A DNA stretch of 64,000 nt from Aphrocallistes beatrix. Its lineage: Eukaryota; Porifera; Hexactinellida; Sceptrulophora; Aphrocallistidae. The position numbers and the translations under genes were made by a program. The notes below the pieces were generated by a model. That model saw nothing but the letters and a program-made list of their open reading frames with translations, did no database searches and was not told the DNA's origin. Where the stretch lies: positions 3,658,001 through 3,722,000 of the forward strand of contig OY725489.1 of the NCBI GenBank assembly GCA_963281255.1, read 5' to 3'. Shown one piece after another: positions 56,055 through 64,000 of the stretch (its first letter is position 1; every line of letters starts with the position of its first letter).

Positions 56055-56060
56055 TATATA

Positions 56061-56234
56061 CAGTCGACTCTCGTTAGTACGTACACCAAGGGACCATCAA
56101 AATATGTACGTCTTATCCGGAGTTCGTACTAACCAAAGTATTTTGTATGTACTTTAGTATGTAGGGGATTTTAAAAGTGTACTTCTTATCCGGAGTTACG
56201 TCTTATCCGTGTTCGTACTAACGAGAGTCTACTG
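56061..56234. mobile_element. TA-target MITE, CAGTCGACTCTCGTTAGTAC family
   Basis: A 174-bp element with ends CAGTCGACTCTCGTTAGTAC and CAGTAGACTCTCGTTAGTAC (inverse), flanked by TA. Internal CGTCTTATCCGGAGTT repeats. Related in design, not in sequence, to the MITEs at 30550 and 49252. Confidence 0.85.
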
Positions 56235-56239
56235 TATAT

Positions 56240-56279
56240 ATATATATAGGTATATATATTAATCGAGTTTAAATAGTAA
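56240..56279 (-). mobile_element. H element 5' terminal fragment joined to another H 3' end
   Basis: On the minus strand TTACTATTTAAACTCGATTA begins at 56279, lacking the first TCC. It follows directly on the GAGTGCTTG 3' end of the next element. The rest of this copy is replaced by the TA-target MITE and the Tc1-like element. Confidence 0.7.
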
Positions 56280-56660
56280 CAAGCACTCTTCGCTTGCTTG
56301 CGCTGCGCGGCTGATGGAAACATTGTGCCAACCGGAGGCGCCCTGCGGCAGCTGGGTCACACTGGGTCACATCGATTAATTATAAGGGAGATAACATCTC
56401 TAAATACTCCTGTCCTACTGTTATAATCGATATCGCTCGAAAAATCACAAAATTTGTGTAAGTGTAAAAATCCTTTGTTTGCAGAGGTGTAAAAATTTCG
56501 CTTAGATATTCGAACTTAGTCATAGACTAATCATTTGCCACCTACATGCCAATTTTGATTTCCGTACAAGTTGCTTAGTTTTTCAATCAATTCGAGTCAA
56601 GCGTAAACAAAGATGTCAGTCAACAGACTGCTATTTGTGCGACTCCATTAATTGACTAGT
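56280..56660 (-). mobile_element. H-like element 3' half (hybrid of both subfamilies)
   Basis: The 3' end (minus strand) at 56280 is AGCAAGCGAAGAGTGCTTG with the usual GC-rich hairpin region. The adjoining TTATAATCGATAT body is H type. Beyond about 56460 it becomes the TTTTTACACCTCTGCAAACA and TGGCATGTAGGTGGCAAATG segment of subfamily II. It suggests recombination or a common ancestor of the two types. Confidence 0.65.
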
Positions 56661-57175
56661 AGGACACGAAATGTGATACTTGAAATCTATATAATTAATG
56701 ACAAATTGCAATCATAGAGATCTCGTCTGATTAATTTGTCTGCATAATATAGTACGTTTGGTTTGTATATTTTTTGAACCTCAGCAAATCAAATTTCAAA
56801 TCTAGGGTGTTATGGTGATTAATATATAAGCATGTTGAATTAGGTCTTGTCTCTATTGGTCAATAAATCAAAGCCAATTATAATATCAGAAACTTGCAAT
56901 TTTATTGGTCAGAGTTATGCTCTGTAAACATTTTTTTCATTTCAACCAATCAAACTTCAAAATTAGGGAGTTATTCTAACTTGTTAATGTGTATTGAGTT
57001 AGCAATATTCCATTTTAACCGATTATATTAAATTCTGCAGGTATTAAAATGCAGAAATTTCATTACTCCGCATATTTGTCACATTTTGAGACTGTAAAAA
57101 TATGAAAAATCATTACATTAGGCTAAAGAGTGATTCTAACTTGTATATGTTCATTGGGTTGAGTAGGATTCCATA
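56661..57175. other. No gene recognised
   Basis: AT-rich, with two loosely similar ~150-bp blocks containing CAATCAAA(C/T)TTCAAA and TTAGG(G/T). Possibly an old tandem duplication. Confidence 0.4.
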
Positions 57176-57179
57176 TTAA

Positions 57180-58124
57180 GGTTGGCCTTTCCTATGGGCA
57201 TTTTGTTTTTATCAAAATTTTGCCAAAAGTCCTTTTTAACCATTTTAGGAAAACTAAATGGGTTGTAAACAATAATTATGATTTTTAGAATTTCAATGCA
57301 AATATTTCGCCACTTAGAGCCACTTGTACCACCTGGTGTCGCCTAAAAAGGGACACATTTTGTCTCATATCCATAACTTCTTTAAACCATGTCAGATCAT
57401 CATTTTAGTTATTGATCTCGAATTCCGGTGGACACTATCGAATGTGGTTATTTTTGGGTGGCCAGTCAGCAATGACCATTTTTCCCACTTTTGATGGAGA
57501 AAAATTTGATATACCATATTTTGAAGTTAAGTAGTGCTATAAGTTGTCGAATAAAGATATTTGCATGTTATTTAATATTCCAAAGCAGTTAAAACCAATG
57601 GAAATTGAGGGACATATATAAATATTTTCTAAATCCTATTTTCTGAGACTTTTTTTTCAGCAATTATAAAGGTGATAACTTTTTGTAAATTCAACATAGG
57701 GACAAAATCTTAAAGGTTTCTGATAGATCTCGAAGAGTAGAACATAATGAACAGACAGAATTTTGTTAATAGAAATAAAAAGAGAATTAAGAAAAAAATA
57801 GTGTCAAAATTACTAAAAATAAAATTCCTCGGGTGTTTTGGTGTGAATTTTTAACAATTTTCAAAATTTCAAAAATCTGTCTGTTCCTTAGTTAGATCAT
57901 CGATTAATGAATGAATTTGAAAAGTTTCTAATGGATTGTAAGCATATTGTTTCCGATTTATTACTTGTAAAATGACCAAATATTTTTTTTAAAATTTTAT
58001 CTCTTTAATTATTTCAATTATTAATGCAGTTTTGCAGATAACTCTGCGATTCAAATCTGCACTGAAAAATTTAAATGAATCGGTTGAAAAAGTCAAAAGT
58101 TAGCTATTATAGGAAAGGCCAACC
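57180..58124. mobile_element. Complete TTAA-type MITE with GGTTGGCC ends
   Basis: The ends GGTTGGCCTTTCCTAT and the exact inverse (to 58124) are flanked by TTAA (57176-57179, 58125-58128). At 945 bp without a transposase frame, it is the reference copy for the partial copies at 9006-9239 and 12720-13345. TTAA duplication places it with piggyBac- or Kolobok-type elements, but the ends differ from the 3.4-kb element. Confidence 0.88.
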
Positions 58125-58152
58125 TTAATCAATAAAATCAAAGGCAACTGTA

Positions 58153-58878
58153 CAGGGTGGGCCATAAGTTCTGTCCCAAGCTTCATTAGGTATAAAAATT
58201 TTTATACTCAAACAGTCTTAGTTTTTATGGTCTTTAGAGATTGTAATTCGAATATTTTCAACGATTTAAAAAGATTTTTCGAGTCTGAGACCTAGAACTG
58301 TGTTTTGTATGGTGAGTTTGGTGAATATAAAATGTGTCCTGGTTCGCAGCGAAAATCGCAAATCAGGTCCCGCTGCTTCTGTATAAATTGTCTACATAAT
58401 CGATGTTCCATGACGATTTAACACCAGATACCTTTCATTCACAATAGAAATATTTCACGAATCCACTGAATTCATTTTCAGACATAAGAAAAAGTTATTC
58501 ATTCGCAGTTCAAATTAAGTATATTTTGCAAAATTCCCTAAAATGGCACTTTTTTTCACATCACAAAAAATCTGATCCAATTTGTCCCCAAATCCACTGA
58601 TCTTCACATCGTATATTTCTACAAATTTAGAGTCTTCGAGGAAAATGTGAGAGCTATTTTTTCTGAGAATTTGAATACTCTAGAAAGATAATTCGAAAAG
58701 CAGTGGCCTCTGATTCGCGATTATCGCTGCGAACCAGGACACATTTTTTATTCACCAAACTCACCGTACAAAACACAGTTCTAGGTCTCAGACTCGAAAA
58801 ATCTTTTTAAATCGTTGAAAGTATTCGAATTACAACCTCTAAAGACAATAATAACTAATATTGTTTGAGTATAAGAAT
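58153..58878. mobile_element. Mariner-end palindromic element
   Basis: Starts CAGGGTGGGCCATAAGT after TA, a mariner-type terminus. The body is a large inverted repeat: 58191-58377 pairs with 58692-58878 (for example AATGTGTCCTGGTTCGCAGC with its inverse near 58724-58745). The matching outer right end is missing at the junction with the next element. Confidence 0.75.
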
Positions 58879-59385
58879 GAGATTTGTTTACTTTATGTAC
58901 CTATTGTAAACAAAAGTAAACAAATTAACTATCATATTTACTCGAAAATATGATATTCGAAATCTACACCCCTGAAAACCCCATGTCACCCGTTGGAAGC
59001 TAGTCTCTAGCATATTTTTCTAAATTCGTCAAATGGTGTGAAAATACTCGCATAATCTTTTTTATTGCTATACTTTATGATACATTTAAGATATCAAACA
59101 TAAGTTGTGGCTTTGAAGTATTAATTGTAATGACAATGTATTGTAGTTCCGTACAATGATTTCCATTGTTATGGTATTGTCATATAGGTATTTAGTATAG
59201 AAAAGGTGTGAAAAATTGTTTTCCATTTTTTTTGCGGAGGTGTAAAGATTTCGCTTAGATCTTAGAACTTAATCGTAGTCGTATCATTTGACACCTACAT
59301 GCCAATTCTCATATCTCTACGATTTCCCAATTCTTCAATCAATTCGGACAAACACACACACCCACAAAAAAAATCCTCTCAGTCA
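58879..59385 (-). mobile_element. H-like element subfamily II, partial reverse copy
   Basis: Contains the inverse of the subfamily II body: TGATATTCGAAATCTACACC, CCTGAAAACCCCATGTCACC, AGGTGTGAAAAATTGTTTTC, GACACCTACATGCCAATTCT and CAATCAATTCGGACAAACAC. The 3' hairpin end is missing. Only one ~140-bp unit is kept, against three in 11783-12700. Confidence 0.72.
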
Positions 59386-59777
59386 GTCCTCAGAGGGGAG
59401 CTAAGGAAGTATAAAATATTTTCAGGGGGGATAACCCCCCATGATGGGGTAGCTAGATGCAACCCTGTTATTTTGTATTGCTTGCTTATAATTGTTCAAT
59501 TGTTTTAATCTGAGGGCTAGATATTGATTTCTTCAAAATCAGATTTTCGATTTTTGTAAAATGAATATATTTTGCTTACTAAACTCAGGAGCGCACTCTA
59601 CACTACATCAACGAGAAGTTTTACACACCAACTTATTAAATTATCTTTGATTCTGCTTTTACTAGTACACTGATTCTGTTAACAAAATATTCACCAGAAA
59701 ATAAATGCAATTTGAAGATAATTTAGTGTTTCGCAAGGTAGGTTCCTCGTTTATATTTTTTGTTCGTTTTATGTCTG
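59386..59777. other. No gene recognised
   Basis: Includes GGGGGGATAACCCCCCATGA near 59425. Otherwise AT-rich. Confidence 0.4.
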
Positions 59778-59923
59778 CTAATAATACATTTTATTTTTGA
59801 CCTAAAATCCACCAAAAACAGGCAAAAACAGTTGGGACCAGCTTTCGTATTTGTTATTATTAATGGTCCCAACTGTTTTATCAATCTCTCCGATTTCAAG
59901 TCATTAAAATGTATTATTAGGTG
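59778..59923. mobile_element. Small palindromic MITE
   Basis: The outer arms TAATAATACATTTTA (59778) and TAAAATGTATTATTA (59923) pair, and so do the inner arms AAAACAGTTGGGACCA and TGGTCCCAACTGTTTT. About 146 bp, seen once in the window. Confidence 0.7.
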
Positions 59924-60595
59924 ATATATGTAATACGACCTCCAAATATTGCAAATTTAGTTGCTATTTTCTTTGCCTATCAGAAGTACGCTTTTTTCAA
60001 TTTTAACTGCAAAACTGGACAAATCCCATTATATACCTGCACTAGGGGGAGCCTACCTTGCGCAACCACTAAATTACTCTAAATTGCTTGAATTTTTAAT
60101 GGTTATATCTGGTGACAAGGGTGTTCATCGAATTTTTTGGAACACGCTAAGTAGGTCAATAGATATCTGCACCCACTCTTGGCAATTCTTTTCAATTCTT
60201 TGATAATACACACGATGCAGATTTTCATGTGAAACATAATAGGGAAATTTTACAGTATGCTCGGTTGCTCGTAGCTTAGATTGTTAAAAGTTATTTTATG
60301 ATCGAATTGATTGATTATACATATAGACGTAGATTAGAAACAGCAGGAAATTCATTAGAAATAGAAGTATATTCGTACTTGTAAGTTAGATATAGGCTAG
60401 ATAGGAGTTCAACATGCTATTTGTAGCCGAGTCTACATGTACATTTTGTTATTAATCTGTACGTAACTTATATGAATCAAACATATTGTCTACTACATCA
60501 CAGAACTACAAAATTTATTTACATTCTTGACATATTTTTATGTACAAGATGGATTCGGAAGTGAAATCGAAGGAGTCTTATATCGGATCTGAGTT
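59924..60595. other. No gene recognised; unassigned frame at 59961-60203 (+)
   Basis: An 80-codon plus frame (MLFSLPIRSTLFSILTAKLD) has no recognised motif. The remaining sequence is AT-rich. Confidence 0.35.
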
Positions 60596-62258
60596 ATAAT
60601 AATAATATACATTTATATAGCGCAGATTTCAATATTAATATGTTCAAGTGCGCTGTACAAGAGTCAATAAAAGAAAGTGTATGTTATGAAAGATTCAAAC
60701 CAAGACAGAGAAGAGCCGCAAATGCCGAAATGAGACTGGAGACGGTTGAGCAAGATGGTATGGTCGACGGTGTCGAAGGCTGAGCTAAGATCAAGAAGAA
60801 CCAGAAGAGATACGTGTTAGCGATTCATGCTGAGGAGGATGTCGTTTGTGACCTTCAGGAGCGCAGTCTCCGTACTGTGGTGTTTACGATAGGCAGACTG
60901 CGTCCCGGGGAAGAGATGTGTAATGTAAGATGATTCACGACCTGGATGGAAGCGGCCCTCTCAGTGATCTTAGAAATGAAAAAAGATTGCTAAGTGGACG
61001 ATAGTTAGAGAAGATGGGATCAAGATTTGGTCTTTTAAGTTTGGGCAAGATGATGGCGCGCTTCCAGGGAGAAGGAAAATGACCAGCGGAGAGGGAACCA
61101 TTTACGATTTTCGTAAGGATGGGCGCTAGGATGGGAAGAGATTATTTGACCAAGGATGCTGGGATAGGATCGAGGATGCAAGATTTATTAGGAGCAGAGG
61201 AAAAAGGGAAACGATTTCTTCCTCAGATAATTCTTTGAATTGGTGGAAAGTATGTTGGGATTCGATGTTTGAATTATCTGAAGGGGTAACGGAAGACGAC
61301 GATGCATTTGAATCAATGGTGGAACGGATGTTATCTACCTTAAGAACAAAGAAGTTGGCGAGTTCCTGAGAAAGAGCAGCCTTATCAGCATGAGGTGTAG
61401 GTTCAGTTTTCCTTTTCGCTCGCTTGGCCTGCTTGATGCTACTGGTGAACCAAGGGACACGGGGACGGGTGACAATGGCTTTGGATCGCGGAGGAGCATG
61501 CTGATCATAGATAGAGGATAGGGTGCTGTTATATGATACAATAAGTTCCTCAAGATGCTCAGGTGGGTTAGTACAGAGATCAGAGGAAGCGAGATCAGCA
61601 AGAAAGATTGGGAGGTTGATGGATTTGGAACTATAGGTAACCTCCTGAGAGGAAAGAGAAGGTTTGGAAAGCGAGAGACTACAAGAGATGGAGAAATGGT
61701 CAGAAAATAGATGAAAAGGAGAGGGATCAGAGAGGATGATGTTGTCAGCAGAACGGGATATTATTAGATCGAGAATGTGACCCTTCTCATGAGTTGGCTG
61801 ATTCACATGCTGGATCAAAGATAGAGAACGCAGGAGCTCGGAGAACTGTAAAGACTCAGACGGGATGTCAACATGGATATTGAAGTCTCCAGTTATTATT
61901 AGTGGCTCCTTGCTTAAGAGGATGGGTTCGAGGAGAGAAGAAAACTGATCAAAGAAGGTAGAAATAGAAATAGGATGATTCCTTGAGTAGGGAGGCCGAT
62001 AAATTAGGATAATAAGAAGGGAGATTTCAGAAGAAGAGATAGTCCAATCCGAGAACTCAAAAGATGATACTTCACCAGATGCATTGCACTTCACCGTGAA
62101 GGAATCACGACAGAGAAGTGCAGTGTCTCCACCCTGACGATGTGCTGATCTAGCACGATCAAGGAGTTGGTAGCCGGGTGGAGTGCATTCAGCTCTCACC
62201 GCCGCATCCCTTGACTTGAACCAGGTCTCAGTAACGGTACAGAAGAAGGATGGGTCTG
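60596..62258 (-). pseudogene. CR1/L2-like LINE, 5'-truncated and internally deleted
   Basis: From 62258 down, TVTETWFKSRDA, PPGYQLLDRAR, then LIIILIYRPPYSRN, LIITGDFNIHVD, ILDLIISRSAD and LFSDHFSISCSL form an apurinic-type endonuclease with GDFN and SDH sites. Its extreme N-terminus is missing. A shortened linker (VPWFTSSIKQAKRAKRKTE) is followed, out of frame near 61190, by the RT start: LDPIPASLVK, FPSPWKRAIILPKLKRP, NYRPLSNLF, and [15 protein letters not shown] near 60770. The rest of RT is deleted. The tail reads TTGTACAGCGCACTTGAACA, GCGCTATATAAATGTATATT and ATTATTATT, the CR1/L2-type 3' end. LINEs copy by target-primed reverse transcription; this copy is dead. Confidence 0.85.
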
Positions 62259-63329
62259 AACAAAAATTCGTATGTACTATCCTAGTGTACGTCTTACTTA
62301 TCCGAATAAGAATTGTAATAAAATGAATGAAGACTATTTTTGGGGTTTGAAAGAAATAGTACATATTAACCTGAGTACGTCTTAGCTAGATTAACAAACT
62401 AAAAGGAAAATGAATATTAGATGAAATAATGTTGACCGTTTACTGCTCGGGGATAACCAGACATAATAGCCGATATCTTATAAATTCTAAATGTTTCGGT
62501 AAAACATTAAACAAATTGGTGTTACCAATAACAATATGGGCAGGATAACAATACCATATATTTGTAGCACATTGCACTTGTAAGAATGTGTAAACGTTAA
62601 ACAACAACAAACACGTAATATATTAAGTCTCTCCTTCTTTTGGAAACTAAAATATTTGTCCGAAATGTCAGATGGGTAAACGGAAACATGTATCTGGTGC
62701 TGAAAAGAGAGATAAAGATAAAAGCGAGAAGAAACCTCAAACAATTGAAAAATTCATTGTTATACGTATTATGTTAATCTGCCTGATCATGAAAATGAAG
62801 AAAACATTATCGATCCCATTTTTTATGATGGTGACTTTCATCATTGTCGCTACTATCTATTAAGTGCGAGTTGCTTCGCTCAATATATTTTAGAGATGTG
62901 ATATTCAATTTGCGAAGAAAAAGAGCCGGAAAGTTACACTGTAGCCAGCATTCAAAATCATTTCCAAACACTATTAAATAAATTCATATTTATGACGCAT
63001 TGCATTTATTAAACTAGCATTTCAAAACAAAATTAAACTATTAGGTTAATTTTGTGTTGAAATGGCTGAGAAAAAAGTGCCCCAGGCCTACTGAGGTATT
63101 AATCCGACCCTGATAGAGAATCTATTCCGGAATGGCGGATATTGCTGCACCTCTATCGATTTTTAAAGAAGGACGTATCTTTTGAATGTAAGGAACACAA
63201 GTTCAAAACGGGCAATATTTTCTTGTGATATTGTGACATTGACTTGGTCCAAAAGTGCCCTATTGTTGTAACTCGATAACTAATGTGAATACCCGTAAAT
63301 CACCACATGAAACCATGTATGAAACTTTA
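62259..63329. other. No gene recognised
   Basis: AT-rich. The frames at 62487-62744 (minus) and 62672-62863 (plus, lysine-rich then hydrophobic) have no recognised domain. Confidence 0.4.
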
Positions 63330-63944
63330 CGGATGAGTGCAGATGCAATTGTTCCAGTTCTGGAGGAAAAATCTTAGAGAACCTGAATGACTTCTATAAA
63401 GATTCGATGGAAAGGAATAAGAATGTTAATGAGGAAGTGAGAAAAAGAGTTGAAAAAGCTCAAGAAAAGTTGTAAGAGTATTACAGCCGTGACAAGGAAT
63501 ATGACCAGATTAATGAAGGGGATTCAGTTTTGCTAAATGACCCAATCAGTAGCGATCCTTAGAACATTTATACGAAGGAAAGTGGTTAGTCAAAGAAAGA
63601 TTGGGAGTAAACCTTCGTCTTAGATGTCTCACCTCAGGGAAGGAGAAATAGTGCATACAAATATGCAAAAGGCTAGCTGGTTCGAATATAGAGGAGCAAT
63701 TGAACAAGGAAGTAGATTACTGCAATATAATTGAAAGTATGGAGTTTTGTAATGGGAGTTCTTCGCGAAGAAACAGTCACATGAGGTAGAAGCAGCTACG
63801 AAAGAACATGGGGATTGTGATGACTAAGAAAATGAAAGGTACAGTAACAGTAATCATAGGGGAGACGGATTGAGGAGGTCAAGTCGTGTCAAGAAGAAAC
63901 CCGAATATAATGGCAATCCAATCGATCAATATTAAACGGGAAGG
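63330..63944 (+). pseudogene. Gypsy pol C-terminal relic with polypurine tract
   Basis: RKRVEKAQEKL, then EYYSRDKEYDQINEGDSVLL NDP (63440-63543) is the region after the integrase core where a basic helix precedes G-D-x-V-L-L. Stops at about 63475 and 63560 break it. Near the end RRSSRVKKKPEYNGNPIDQY (63869-63931) is a typical basic pol terminus, followed by TAA at 63932-63935 and a purine-rich AAACGGGAAGG. The integrase core itself is missing. Different from the elements at 6 kb and 25 kb. Confidence 0.7.
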
Positions 63945-64000
63945 TGATGTAATATAGAGTTAATTAATTAGATAGCAGGATGATTGAAGTAGATTAGAAA
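63945..64000 (+). mobile_element. Start of a 3' LTR (runs off the window)
   Basis: TGATGTAATATAGAGTTAAT begins directly after the purine tract AAACGGGAAGG. The TG start fits an LTR. The remainder lies outside the window. Confidence 0.6.

Noticed and set aside
57180-58124. Assigning the GGTTGGCC MITE to piggyBac outright
   Set aside because: TTAA is shared by piggyBac and Kolobok, and no transposase is present to decide.
59961-60203. Possible host exon
   Set aside because: No recognised motif, no convincing splice sites and AT-driven composition.

Overview
The window is a stretch of an AT-rich invertebrate metazoan genome. It has no bacterial operon structure. It does have GT/AG-spliced open frames, long simple repeats, a 200-base assembly gap, and a very high load of eukaryotic transposons. 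I recognise no intact single-copy host gene, so the taxon cannot be fixed. The multicopy families here (KDZ, Merlin, P, Tc1/mariner, pogo/Tigger, hAT, gypsy, a CR1/L2-like LINE, FLYWCH-MULE) are the mix seen in cnidarians, molluscs, arthropods and similar animals.

Layout. 0-7 kb: two gypsy integrase relics on the minus strand, a 723-bp (TACA)n tract, a hAT-type MITE and a Merlin transposase, the last two each split by one copy of a dispersed ~560-bp element. 7-10 kb: a 46-bp minisatellite and small palindromic MITEs. 10.8-17 kb: a deep nest, in which an old transposon-like gene holds a dispersed element, which holds a 3.4-kb TTAA element, which holds further elements. 17.4-18.4 kb: a second 46-bp minisatellite. 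18.5-23.6 kb: a KDZ-superfamily transposon with a spliced transposase gene and a convergent Ulp1-like protease gene. 24.5-28 kb: a truncated gypsy element (gag with zinc knuckles, protease, RT, RNase H, partial integrase). 28.7-33.4 kb: a pogo MITE inside the dispersed element, a PHD-like fragment, a multicopy gene of unknown function and a MITE. 33.8 kb: the gap. 38-43 kb: a gypsy integrase split by the dispersed element, a mariner with both TIRs and TA duplications split by the same element, and a USP-like fragment. 45-49 kb: a Tigger transposase and a 45-bp minisatellite of about 39 units. 49.5-51 kb: a FLYWCH/MULE/RING gene. 52-56.7 kb: a P-type element with arms near 775 bp, a Tc1-like element and a junction of two dispersed elements. 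57-64 kb: MITEs, a 5'-truncated LINE and a gypsy 3' end running into an LTR.

The two most interesting signals are these. (1) A non-autonomous family of about 530-560 bp (called H here) begins TCCTTACTATTAAAACTCG and ends in GC-rich hairpins and CGCTTG. The three copies that interrupt other elements all fit insertion between A and T with no target duplication, which points to a Helitron-like rolling-circle mechanism. (2) A fixed 20-bp dyad, TGGGGT-N8-ACCCCA, lies at the heart of three otherwise unlike minisatellites of 45-46 bp period, and also occurs as single copies. Nearly all coding relics carry stops or frameshifts, so the region reads as a layered transposon graveyard with some fairly young insertions.
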